Assembly: GCA_021160845.1 (NCBI GenBank)
Contig: JAGHBT010000162.1
Span: 1 to 9,930, forward strand
DNA length: 9,930 nt
Origin: a bacterium
GTDB lineage: Bacteria; Krumholzibacteriota; Krumholzibacteriia; Krumholzibacteriales; WJIX01
Direction: 5' to 3'
The notes under the pieces are model-generated. The model was not told the DNA's origin and did not search any database. It saw nothing but the letters and a program-made list of their open reading frames with translations. This document shows, in pieces, positions 1 through 6,881 of the stretch. The position numbers and the translations under genes were made by a program. Numbering within the stretch: position 1 is the first letter of the stretch; each line of letters starts with the position of its first letter.

Positions 1-44
1 CTTCGGTTAACAGCCGAATGCTCTACCAATTGAGCTACTGAGGA
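1..44 (-). tRNA. tRNA-Asn (GUU), 3' part cut off by window edge
   Basis: Read on the minus strand from 44 leftward, the sequence gives a 7-base acceptor strand (TCCTCAG), TA, a D-arm with GCTC...GAGC around AATTGGTA, then a 5-bp anticodon stem (TTCGG/CCGAA) closing the 7-base loop CTGTTAA. The anticodon at 11-9 is GTT, so it decodes Asn. Only the first base of the variable loop is inside the window; the T-arm and the 3' acceptor strand lie beyond position 1. It is transcribed in the same direction as the protein genes to its right, but has its own promoter at 83-111. The 5' end was set by the acceptor strand and can be confirmed only with the missing 3' strand. Confidence 0.95.
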
Positions 45-82
45 GCATAGATATAATCATTTCTTCGTTACATCAATACATG

Positions 83-111
83 ATAATAGTAACAATATCC
101 TATTTTGTCAA
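83..111 (-). promoter_or_regulatory. Strong sigma70-type promoter for tRNA-Asn
   Basis: On the minus strand, TTGACA (111-106) is followed after exactly 17 bases by TATTAT (88-83). This matches the consensus -35 fully and the -10 at five of six positions. The A/T-rich bases just upstream could act as an UP element. Transcription would start near 76, leaving a leader of about 32 bases before the tRNA at 44. It lies just past the stop of the iron-sulfur protein gene (153), so the tRNA need not depend on read-through from that operon. Confidence 0.8.
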
Positions 112-152
112 CGCCCAAAAAATTATCATTATGATTTCTAAAAAAACAGTTT

Positions 153-1793
153 CTAATCATACTTATGAATTTTACTGATAACCTTAAGATCCTCAACGAG
201 GAGTTCAACCGGCGTTTTAACGGGAAGCTCTTTTAACTTCAACGTTTTATTCCCGGATTCTACTCCCAAATCCCTCCCCAACATATCCATAAGCTGAATG
301 CGGCACACGGGACATGACGTTGAAACAACTTCAGCATTCGCTTTCGCTATTGATACAACCTTTTTCCGCGCTACTTTCTCAGATATTCCGGACTCGGTAA
401 AGGTAAACACACCCCCTCCCCCACAGCACACCCTGTCATTCTCCATTCTAAAATAACGATGTCCGGGAAGCATCTTCAAAATATACTCCGGCTCGCTATT
501 AATGTCCTGCCCCCTGTTCAAGTGGCAGGGGTGATGATAAACAACTATAGGCCTTTTATCTTCTTTGTCTGAACCATCAAGCATTTTTTCATTCCCAAGG
601 GTTACGTCTCCCTTTTTATTATTGTCCACCACAAAAAGTCTCTCATAACCGGTCTTCTCCGGCACGAAGAAAAGAAGTTCAGCTACAAGTTCATTGATAT
701 CCCGAATCCTGCCTTCAAGCTTTTCAGAATACAGTTTCCTTGCTTCTTTATAACCTTCTTGTTCACCATGACTTTCCCGTGCTCTTTTGAGAACTTCACG
801 TTTTTCGTCCCACTCGATATTAAAAAATCCGTCATCATTGAGATCTAAAAGCCTTGGGTATTCTTTTTTGAGCATCAATCCGCCCGAAGCACAGGATGTT
901 ACAATCCAGTCATATTCATAAGATGAAAGAATCTTTATTAGTTCCTCAGCTCCCTTGCGTGCCCCGTCTATATCGCCGGAATAAAAGGCGGGAGCAAAAC
1001 AGCATGGCTGATTCTGTGGTACGACCACATCCACTCCTAAAAGATTCAGCAGATAAATTATATCCTCAGCTTCCTCACGAAAAAAATTGTTAACCATATC
1101 TCCGATAAAGAAGCATGCTCTTCGTTTACTTTTCAGATTTATATTTCTTGCTCTTTTAACTTTTTCCGTAAGCTCCTCCGCTTTTTCCCAATCAAAATCC
1201 CTCTCATTATTTCTTGCTAAGGTTTCTGTATCAAGAAACGACACATCTAATTCGGCTGCGCTAAAAAAGTCGGCGTTGGACTGTATAAATGATTTCTTGG
1301 TCGGCATCGGAACAAATCTCTTCCTCGGCCACCCGAGGATTGGGAACAAAAAGTTCAATGGACTCCTACTTCTCGTTTCATACAGCGGGCCCTTTCTTGT
1401 AAGCCCCAAAAATCTCATAGTGTTGAAGAAAGAATTGTTTATTCTATTCAAAAGGTAAAGGAGAATACGTTTATAAACAGGGATAAGCCCCCTTCTCCCC
1501 GTTTCATTTTTAACAGCCAGAATAATTTCATCGGCTCTAGCCCCGGACGGACAGTTCTCCTCGCATGTCTTACAATGAAGACATACATCAGAAACTCTGC
1601 GAATTTGCTTCTCGTCTACATCTTCACCGCGGAAAAAGGCCTCGGCAAGTTCTATTTTCCCTCTTGGCCCCGACCATTCTTCCCTTATAACATCATAAAT
1701 AGGACAAGCCGAAATACAAGAACCACACCTGTTACAGAGAAGAAAATCTTCCGTAACATCCCTATTGCTTTCCTTTCCCGCTATTATTTTCAA
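153..1793 (-). CDS. GlcF-type iron-sulfur oxidoreductase subunit
   Basis: A 546-residue (Fe-S)-binding protein of the GlcF/HdrD-like class. Such subunits take electrons from a partner flavoprotein that oxidises a 2-hydroxy acid and pass them toward the quinone pool at the inner membrane face. Two 4Fe-4S motifs sit at C20-C23-C26-C30 and C71-C74-C77-C81. Two cysteine-rich CCG domains follow: CC at 264-265 with C301, then C423, CC at 456-457 and C494/C497. The first CCG domain has no leading cysteine (the equivalent stretch is near residues 229-236) and ends as TSCASG rather than CxxC. The protein is over 100 residues longer than a typical GlcF of about 400, partly through charged inserts near 320-365 and 388-413. 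The start is TTG, with GGGAG at 1805-1801 seven bases upstream; an in-frame TAG lies further up with no other usual start between. It follows the FAD gene by 24 bases. Family is confident, substrate unknown; a lactate or heterodisulfide-type partner is the alternative. Confidence 0.88.
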   Translation of the reverse strand: MKIIAGKESNRDVTEDFLLCNRCGSCISACPIYDVIREEWSGPRGKIELAEAFFRGEDVDEKQIRRVSDVCLHCKTCEENCPSGARADEIILAVKNETGRRGLIPVYKRILLYLLNRINNSFFNTMRFLGLTRKGPLYETRSRSPLNFLFPILGWPRKRFVPMPTKKSFIQSNADFFSAAELDVSFLDTETLARNNERDFDWEKAEELTEKVKRARNINLKSKRRACFFIGDMVNNFFREEAEDIIYLLNLLGVDVVVPQNQPCCFAPAFYSGDIDGARKGAEELIKILSSYEYDWIVTSCASGGLMLKKEYPRLLDLNDDGFFNIEWDEKREVLKRARESHGEQEGYKEARKLYSEKLEGRIRDINELVAELLFFVPEKTGYERLFVVDNNKKGDVTLGNEKMLDGSDKEDKRPIVVYHHPCHLNRGQDINSEPEYILKMLPGHRYFRMENDRVCCGGGGVFTFTESGISEKVARKKVVSIAKANAEVVSTSCPVCRIQLMDMLGRDLGVESGNKTLKLKELPVKTPVELLVEDLKVISKIHKYD

Positions 1794-1817
1794 GCCTTCA
1801 CTCCCACCAACTATCTA

Positions 1818-3329
1818 TTACTTATTGATAATTATCCTCTCGGGATCAAAGAGACGCAGAAGCCTGGAGTTTAATCTCCGCACATTATTCCTGTTTATTT
1901 GACCACTTTCCCGCGTGGAGAATGATTCATTTACAGAATCACCTTCGCTTTCATCCCTATAGCTATCACCATAAAAGAAAAGAAATACATCCTTTAAGAT
2001 TTCGGCAATTTTGACATCTTCCGTATCCTTTGATCTAAAAAGATATTCTATGAGCCTCTCATCACCAACGGGTAATTTTTCCAGGGAATTACCTATGGGG
2101 ACAATACATTCGACTCTTAATCCTGTTAAATTCCACCCCGACTCACAAAGGTACCTGCTAATTCCCGTCCTCCTCAAATCACATAATCTCGTTTCTTCGC
2201 GGCAAGGCAAAACATAATGGATTCTTCGAGGATAGAGGTTCTCCCAAACAAGTCCTCCAACAGGAGACTCAACATCCGCCTGTAGATAAAAGGAAATATG
2301 AATGGCCGCCACACATTCTTCATCAGTTTTAAGCAATCTGTCGATAATAGTTCGCCCTGTCAATTCACTCTCATGGACCCTCTGAACCCCCACGCTGTTT
2401 GAAGCAACAATCTTTTCTATAGTATCTTCCGCTCGCCCAAGAGCATCTTCGCTCCCACTCTCCAGTCTAACAGTAAGAACCGCTTCCAGCTCGGTTTTAG
2501 TAAAAGAGATATTCTTGTTCGGCCCCGATCTTTGCTTGACGGTTATTGTGTCATCCCCCCATTCTCCCGCTTCATAAATATGGGCAAGGGATTCCGTATA
2601 ATATATTGTTTGACATACAGAACCCACCTCAAAATTAATTCTTGAAGAAAGTCTCTCAAGGATATTAAGATTTCCACTGTAAGCAATCATTCTCGTATAT
2701 TCAAAAATCGGGATGAGCTTGGCTACAACCTTGGTAACAAGCCCACATCTTCCCATTGCCCCATAAACAAACCCCGTTATGTTATATCCCGTCACATCCT
2801 TCACTGAACGCGACCCGGAAGAAATCACTTCTCCGGCAGAGGTTACAATTTCCAGAGAGAGAATATATTCTCTTAACCGTCCAAAACCGCTCTCAAGATC
2901 TGATATAAAGCCATCATCAATCATCTGCGCCATCGTAATATTATCAAAGAGAAGAGTCCCTACGGGAAAAAACAATCCCTCTTTTTCAATAGCGTCAACA
3001 AACTCCGATACCTTCACACCTCCATCAACTACGGCAATCATATCGCTTCCTGAAATTTCAAGTATTCTTTCGGATTGGGGGGGAGACACTATAATTTCAA
3101 TCTTCTCTTCCTCTGGAAAAACCTCTATTTCACTCGAATTTCTGATAACTCTTAATTCGTCATTTCCTGTCCGTGTAAAATAGTTACCGCTATCTACCAA
3201 TAATCGCACATTTCGGCCATCTTTCTTCAAATCCGTACATGTTTGTAAAAAGCGCGCTGCCTTCGAAACCCCGGCTGGTTTGTATAAAAACGTATGCTGT
3301 TTATGAAATTTGCTCAAAACAATTTCCAC
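1818..3329 (-). CDS. Divergent GlcD/GlcE-like FAD-binding oxidoreductase
   Basis: A 503-residue protein related to the FAD_binding_4 (PCMH/VAO-type) flavin domain of glycolate oxidase and D-lactate dehydrogenase. The best match runs from about residue 97 to 207: IAVVDGGVKVSEF, GLFFPVGT, GSRSVKDVTGYNI (172-184), then GAMGRCGLVTKV (190-201) where the family has GSEGtLGvit. The C-terminal RLLRLFDPERIIINK resembles the family's usual DPxxilNPG ending. Two parts expected to hold FAD are missing: the RGgGT-type loop is replaced by LLVDSGNYF (43-51), and the GGnvatnaGG segment by MAQMIDDGFIS (133-143). The region 210-470 has no clear match by eye. The start is GTG after an in-frame TAG, with a weak AGAAG site. 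It lies between the AEC permease (44-base gap) and the iron-sulfur gene (24 bases), so it most likely forms a complex with the latter. It may bind FAD differently or be a GlcE-like structural subunit. Confidence 0.75.
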   Translation of the reverse strand: MEIVLSKFHKQHTFLYKPAGVSKAARFLQTCTDLKKDGRNVRLLVDSGNYFTRTGNDELRVIRNSSEIEVFPEEEKIEIIVSPPQSERILEISGSDMIAVVDGGVKVSEFVDAIEKEGLFFPVGTLLFDNITMAQMIDDGFISDLESGFGRLREYILSLEIVTSAGEVISSGSRSVKDVTGYNITGFVYGAMGRCGLVTKVVAKLIPIFEYTRMIAYSGNLNILERLSSRINFEVGSVCQTIYYTESLAHIYEAGEWGDDTITVKQRSGPNKNISFTKTELEAVLTVRLESGSEDALGRAEDTIEKIVASNSVGVQRVHESELTGRTIIDRLLKTDEECVAAIHISFYLQADVESPVGGLVWENLYPRRIHYVLPCREETRLCDLRRTGISRYLCESGWNLTGLRVECIVPIGNSLEKLPVGDERLIEYLFRSKDTEDVKIAEILKDVFLFFYGDSYRDESEGDSVNESFSTRESGQINRNNVRRLNSRLLRLFDPERIIINK

Positions 3330-3373
3330 TCTTCTTCTATTTTGGATTCAACCACCCTGAAGAACATAGTCTA

Positions 3374-4321
3374 TCAACCCAAATAATTCAGGATCATCGT
3401 TATAGTAACTATACTGGCGATAGTTGCCGTGAGAATCCCCACAGTAACTATCTCGGGCCTGCAATCAAATTCTGTTGCTAATACAACGGCGTTTACCGCA
3501 GTAGGCATCGCCGCTTCAACTATAAGCACCTTTCTAATAAGTGAATTAAAACCGAATATTCTTACGAGCAGAAGCGCTACAACAAAACCCCCGCCTATCT
3601 TGATCATAGCAGCAGATGCACCCTGTAACAGTTCTTTTCTTTTTTTCTTGATACTAATTTGCTCAACATCTTGTCCTAAGCCGGCAAACCTTTGGAAAAC
3701 TATTTTCTCGAGTTGCATGCCAAGCAGGAGAAGGCCGAGCGGAATCGCCGAATGGCCCAACATGTTGATCATCTTCATAAAAGATTCAGGCGGGAGCATA
3801 TCAAAATGAAGCAGCAACTTCGAAACTATTATAGCATGCAACATCGGGACCTTAAAGACCGTGGCTATTGCTTCCAATGTCTTTTTTTTACCGGCGTTTG
3901 CGACAAACACCCCTAATGTTGACTGCACTGTCGAAGACCCGGCCACAAAAATAGCGGCATAGACGACTCCCCTCTCCCCAAAAGCAAGCATACAAACGGG
4001 TATGCCATAAAACCCGCTATTGGAAAACATGGAGGCAAGGGAAATAGCATTTCTTGTAACTCTATCCTCTTTAAATAAAAATCCGGTGGCCTGTGCAAGA
4101 GCGAGAAGAATCACAGACACTGTGGCAACAAAAAGCAAAACCTTTAGAAGAATCAAAGTCCCCGCGTTATTCTCCGTCATCGCCATAAATATAAGCGCCG
4201 GCGAAAGTACATAGAGCTGAGTACGCGAAAATACTCTTTCATCTACTTTACCCAACCTCCGAAGTAAAGCCCCCAGAAAAATAATAAAAAACACAGGTAG
4301 AACTACTTTTGTAACTATCAC
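3374..4321 (-). CDS. AEC-family (auxin efflux carrier-like) permease
   Basis: A 315-residue hydrophobic integral membrane protein with roughly ten membrane segments, the usual size and shape of the bacterial AEC family. An N-terminal helix near 5-22 is followed by the hallmark NSGFYGIP (101-108), in which the N-GF-G-P pattern marks the first half. PLGLLLLGMQL (194-204) and EAAMPTAVNA (269-278) mark the second half. A charged cytoplasmic loop lies at about 207-232. Known bacterial members move organic acids such as malate or malonate; the link to auxin is only by name. Here it leads a unit with an FAD protein and an iron-sulfur protein, which suggests carriage of a hydroxy acid such as lactate or glycolate, but this is inferred from context alone. 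The start is GTG with a G-rich site (GGGGGG) about nine bases upstream. A possible extended -10 promoter lies at 4343-4351. Confidence 0.9.
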   Translation of the reverse strand: MIVTKVVLPVFFIIFLGALLRRLGKVDERVFSRTQLYVLSPALIFMAMTENNAGTLILLKVLLFVATVSVILLALAQATGFLFKEDRVTRNAISLASMFSNSGFYGIPVCMLAFGERGVVYAAIFVAGSSTVQSTLGVFVANAGKKKTLEAIATVFKVPMLHAIIVSKLLLHFDMLPPESFMKMINMLGHSAIPLGLLLLGMQLEKIVFQRFAGLGQDVEQISIKKKRKELLQGASAAMIKIGGGFVVALLLVRIFGFNSLIRKVLIVEAAMPTAVNAVVLATEFDCRPEIVTVGILTATIASIVTITMILNYLG

Positions 4322-4342
4322 CGAATCAACCCCCCAAACTTT

Positions 4343-4351
4343 ACTATACCA
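4343..4351 (-). promoter_or_regulatory. Possible extended -10 element of the permease operon
   Basis: The minus strand reads TGGTATAGT from 4351 to 4343, which fits an extended -10 (TGn plus TATAGT). No good -35 lies about 17 bases upstream. Transcription would start near 4336, only about 15 bases before the GTG start at 4321. It sits after the rplQ terminator, where a new promoter is expected. The assignment rests on one short motif in A/T-rich DNA. Confidence 0.3.
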
Positions 4352-4391
4352 GAATACTTCAATACATATCGAAAGATATCAACTTTCTTTC

Positions 4392-4466
4392 CACTGAGCC
4401 AACCAATTCTACTACTCAGGTGCCTCGAACCCTTTATTTCTAATTATCAACGAAAACCTGAGGAGC
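4392..4466 (-). repeat. Nested inverted repeats with tRNA-like fragments
   Basis: Three related short segments lie here: CTCAGGT (minus, 4462-4456), ACCTGAG (4421-4415) and CTCAGTG (4398-4392). The middle one can pair perfectly over 7 bp with the first (loop of 34 bases) or, with one bulged base, with the third (loop of about 16), so the two pairings exclude each other. The same stretch has pieces that look like tRNA on the minus strand: GGGTTCGAG (4432-4424, T-loop-like) and a 19-base segment 4420-4402 that matches the 5' end of the tRNA-Asn in this window at 15 of 19 bases. It also shares GCTCCTCAG (4466-4458) with bases 46-38. No complete cloverleaf can be folded from it. It lies between the rplQ terminator and the permease gene. 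Confidence 0.4.
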
Positions 4467-4493
4467 AAAAAACCACTCCTGAAAAGAGTGGTT
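4467..4493 (-). terminator. Rho-independent terminator of the alpha operon
   Basis: On the minus strand AACCACTC (4493-4486), a 7-base loop and GAGTGGTT (4478-4471) form a perfect 8-bp stem. It is followed directly by TTTT (4470-4467), giving a run of six T with the end of the stem. It lies about 87 bases past the rplQ stop codon and ends the long ribosomal-protein and rpoA transcript before the unrelated permease operon. The 258 bases between rplQ and the permease hold this terminator, the tRNA-like repeats and a possible promoter; I see no gene there. Confidence 0.9.
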
Positions 4494-4579
4494 CAAATGC
4501 GATAATACAATAAATTCGAAAGGTTGCGAGTGACCATTAAGGAAGTAAGGCCACAGGGGGTTTTAATAATTATTTATGA

Positions 4580-5170
4580 TTACCCTTTCTTTTCTTCCTT
4601 TTCCTCTGTTTTGTCAACATCCTCGTCCGTTTGCTCTACTTTTTCTTCCTCCAAGGGTTTTTCTTCCTCACCGCTTTCCTTATCCTTATCTATTTCAGTT
4701 TCCACTTTTGCCTTTTCACGCGCTTCCTTTTCCAGAACAACAGAAGGATTTTCCGGTATATCAACCTTATGATACTTTTTCATCGATTTCTTTTTCTTCC
4801 CACGCTTCTTTTCATCAGCTTTGAGAAGTTCTAGCAAAGCCATATCAGCATTATCTCCGGGGCGCTTAACAAGCCTCAAAATACGTGTGTAGCCACCTTG
4901 CCTATCGGCAAAACGAAGCCCTATATCATCAAAAAGTTTCTTTAGAACCGCCGGTTCCCTCACGGTTTTCGCAACATGCCGCTTCGCCGAAAGATCCCCA
5001 CGCTTAGCGAATGTAATTAGCCGTTCCGCTACTCTTCTAGCTTCTTTCGCTTTCGCTGCTGTTGTTCTAATCCTTTCACTCTTAAAAAGTGATGTTACCA
5101 TATTGCTCAACATCGCTTTTCTGTGAGAAGCGGTTCTGTTGAGACTTCTATGATCGCGATTATGGCGCAT
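4580..5170 (-). CDS. rplQ: 50S ribosomal protein bL17 with long charged tail
   Basis: A 196-residue bL17, a large-subunit protein near the exit of the peptide tunnel. The core (about 1-118) starts MRHNRDHRSLNRTASHRKAM and runs through the usual RGDL (57-60), RFADRQGGYTRI (86-97) and NADMALLEL. Bacterial bL17 is usually about 115-130 residues. Here a lysine-rich patch (120-133) is followed by some 60 residues rich in Glu, Lys and Asp, ending EEKEEKKG, with no predicted fold by eye. Longer bL17 tails are known in Bacteroidota and relatives. The ATG shares one base with the rpoA stop (TAATG), and GAGGAG inside the end of rpoA serves as its ribosome binding site, so it is probably coupled to rpoA. 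It is the last gene before the terminator. Confidence 0.97.
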   Translation of the reverse strand: MRHNRDHRSLNRTASHRKAMLSNMVTSLFKSERIRTTAAKAKEARRVAERLITFAKRGDLSAKRHVAKTVREPAVLKKLFDDIGLRFADRQGGYTRILRLVKRPGDNADMALLELLKADEKKRGKKKKSMKKYHKVDIPENPSVVLEKEAREKAKVETEIDKDKESGEEEKPLEEEKVEQTDEDVDKTEEKEEKKG

Positions 5171-6174
5171 TACTTCTTCTCCTCTTCCTTGTTTTCATCA
5201 TTATCCATAATACCCTGAACATCCATTCCGAGATGAAGATTCATCCCATCCAGAATGTCTGTAATTTCTCTCAAACTCTTGCGTCCAAAATTACGATATT
5301 TCAGCATTTCACTCTCTGATTTTACGATTAACTCACCAAGGGTATCTATTTTAGCTGCTTTCAGACAGTTCGAAGACCTGACGGACAATTCGAGTTCTTC
5401 AACATTTCTGCTGAACAAATCTCTAATCTTCATCAGCCCCTCATCTATTTTCTTAACTTCCTCTTCTTCAAACGGCTCTTTTTCAAAATTCATAAACAGA
5501 AGGAAGTGATCCTTTAGAATTTTGGCCGCAAACCCAAGGGCATCCTGGGGAGTGACACTTCCATCAGTATAAACATCAAGCATTAAGCGGTCAAAATCAA
5601 TTCTATGCCCAACTCGTGTATCCTTAACCTCATAATTGACCTTAATAATTGGGCTGAAAGTGGCATCCATCGGTATAAGACCTATCTCATACTGATTAAG
5701 GTTATGAGCGTCTGATGATACATACCCGCGTCCATGCCCGATTAAAACCTCCATTTTTAGCGGAAGTTCTTCCGTAACAGTAGCAATCAGAAGATCCTTG
5801 TTAATAATTTCAATATCACCATCAGCTTTAAAATCGGCTGCAGTAATTTCTCCTTTTTTCTTTGTTTCCAAAGTGAGAAATTTTGGTTCGTCACTATGCA
5901 TAACAACTATCAATTGCTTAAGGTTAAGAACAATATCCGTAACATCCTCTTTAACCCCTTTAATTGTATCAAATTCATGCTGAACTCCATCAATCTTAAC
6001 AGCTACCACAGCCGCTCCCTGAATAGAAGAAAGCAGGGTTCGCCGGAGGGCATTTCCAATAGTATAACCAAAGCCTCTCTCAAAAGGCTCAATTTTGAAT
6101 CTTCCAAAAGTTGGAGTTGAAACCGATTTGTCCATTTCAACTTCCTTTGGCATTAAAAGATTGCGCCATTTCAT
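5170..6174 (-). CDS. rpoA: DNA-directed RNA polymerase subunit alpha
   Basis: A 334-residue alpha subunit. Its dimer forms the scaffold for beta and beta' and its C-terminal domain touches UP elements and activators. The N-terminal domain (about 1-235) has the typical EPFERGFGYTIGNALRR (29-45), LLSSIQGAAV and the VTPQDAL (207-213) dimer region. The C-terminal domain (about 250-320) has LSVRSSNCLK (263-272), where R266 matches the DNA-contacting Arg265 of E. coli, and RNFGRKSL (294-301). An acidic and lysine-rich tail ends it. I place the start at the ATG at 6174, because AAGGAGGAG (6191-6183) lies eight bases upstream and the protein then begins MKWRNLLMPKEVE, as in related alphas. A TTG at 6204 would add ten residues, but the ribosome binding site would lie inside that extension. 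rplQ overlaps its stop by one base. Confidence 0.97.
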   Translation of the reverse strand: MKWRNLLMPKEVEMDKSVSTPTFGRFKIEPFERGFGYTIGNALRRTLLSSIQGAAVVAVKIDGVQHEFDTIKGVKEDVTDIVLNLKQLIVVMHSDEPKFLTLETKKKGEITAADFKADGDIEIINKDLLIATVTEELPLKMEVLIGHGRGYVSSDAHNLNQYEIGLIPMDATFSPIIKVNYEVKDTRVGHRIDFDRLMLDVYTDGSVTPQDALGFAAKILKDHFLLFMNFEKEPFEEEEVKKIDEGLMKIRDLFSRNVEELELSVRSSNCLKAAKIDTLGELIVKSESEMLKYRNFGRKSLREITDILDGMNLHLGMDVQGIMDNDENKEEEKK

Positions 6175-6182
6175 TTTAAATA

Positions 6183-6191
6183 CTCCTCCTT
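6183..6191 (-). promoter_or_regulatory. Ribosome binding site fixing the rpoA start
   Basis: AAGGAGGAG on the minus strand is a near-complete Shine-Dalgarno sequence eight bases before the ATG at 6174. It decides against the upstream in-frame TTG at 6204. Confidence 0.85.
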
Positions 6192-6214
6192 GCAGAGCAA
6201 ACAAACACCCCTTT

Positions 6215-6244
6215 GTTTATTCGCTTATAACCATGCGAAAAAAC
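6215..6244 (-). repeat. Hairpin between rpsD and rpoA
   Basis: On the minus strand GTTTTTTCGC (6244-6235) can pair with GCGAATAAAC (6224-6215) over ten positions with one T-T mismatch, around a 10-base loop. No T-tract follows on the minus strand, so it is not a terminator. It begins seven bases after the rpsD stop and ends 24 bases before the rpoA ribosome binding site. It could protect or process the mRNA or tune rpoA translation; the sequence does not say which. Confidence 0.5.
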
Positions 6245-6251
6245 AAAAAAT

Positions 6252-6881
6252 CTATTTCGAATACAGCTCCACGATCAAATTCTCAGAGATAGGTACCGGG
6301 ATAAGATCTCTTGTAGGTTCCTCGACATAGACGCCTTCCTTTTTACTAACATCTACTGAGATATACGAAACCATTTCTCTACTCCCGTGCGTTTTCAGAG
6401 ATTCATCAATAATCAGCAGATCTCTACTTTTCTTCCTCGGAGCGATCCTGTCACCAACTTTTACCTGATAAGAAGGGATATTCACTCTCTTCCCATTTAC
6501 TTCCATATGATTATGAAGTACAAGTTGCCTTGCCGTTGCTCGTGAAGGGGCAAACCCCATTCTATAAACAAGGTTGTCCAGTCTGGTCTCCAGCAATTTT
6601 AACAAATTCTCCCCGGTTACACCCTTCATGCTATCAGCCTTCTTAAAATAATTATGGAACTTACGTTCGAGAAGCTGATAGTGACGACGCAGCTTTTGCT
6701 TTTCTCTGAGTTGGAGCCTATAATTACTCCTGCGTCTATATCTTATTTGCCCATGTTCACCCGGAGGATAATCCCTCTTCTCAAGAGCACAACGATCCGA
6801 GTAACAACGAGCCCCTTTAAGAAAGAGCTTTGTTCCCTCTCTCCTACAAAGTTTGCATTTGGGGCCAGTATACCTTGCCAT
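6252..6881 (-). CDS. rpsD: 30S ribosomal protein uS4, zinc-binding type
   Basis: A 209-residue uS4, a primary 16S rRNA binder that starts 30S assembly. The N-terminus MARYTGPKCKLCRREG and C9, C12, C26 and C31 form the intact zinc site of the C+ type. RCALEKRDYPPGEHG follows, and the S4 RNA-binding domain runs from about 97 (TRLDNLVYRMGFAPSRATA) to 160. The ATG at 6881 has GGGAGG at a good distance upstream. In several bacteria S4 represses its own operon by binding an mRNA leader. Here the gap before rpsD is the longest in the cluster and contains two hairpins, so control at this point is possible. The gene lies between rpsK and rpoA, as in most alpha operons. Confidence 0.98.
   Translation of the reverse strand: MARYTGPKCKLCRREGTKLFLKGARCYSDRCALEKRDYPPGEHGQIRYRRRSNYRLQLREKQKLRRHYQLLERKFHNYFKKADSMKGVTGENLLKLLETRLDNLVYRMGFAPSRATARQLVLHNHMEVNGKRVNIPSYQVKVGDRIAPRKKSRDLLIIDESLKTHGSREMVSYISVDVSKKEGVYVEEPTRDLIPVPISENLIVELYSK

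Noticed and set aside
1087..1458. 123-codon plus-strand open frame inside the iron-sulfur protein gene
   Set aside because: It shadows a region whose minus-strand reading is supported by cysteine motifs; the hydrophobic look comes from complementing charged codons.
2779..3183. 134-codon open frame on the plus strand inside the FAD gene
   Set aside because: It is the opposite strand of a protein with clear family motifs. Its translation shows no recognisable domain and it has no sensible operon context.
4402..4466. A complete functional tRNA in the rplQ-permease spacer
   Set aside because: T-loop-like and D-arm-like pieces are present but in the wrong order and without an anticodon arm, so no cloverleaf forms.
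4524..4834. Plus-strand open frames rich in Ser, Phe and Leu over the end of rplQ
   Set aside because: They are the complement of the Glu/Lys-rich bL17 tail and have low-complexity composition.
6174..6204. Ten-residue N-terminal extension of RpoA from a TTG
   Set aside because: The strong AAGGAGGAG site would lie inside it, and alpha subunits of this type begin at the later ATG.
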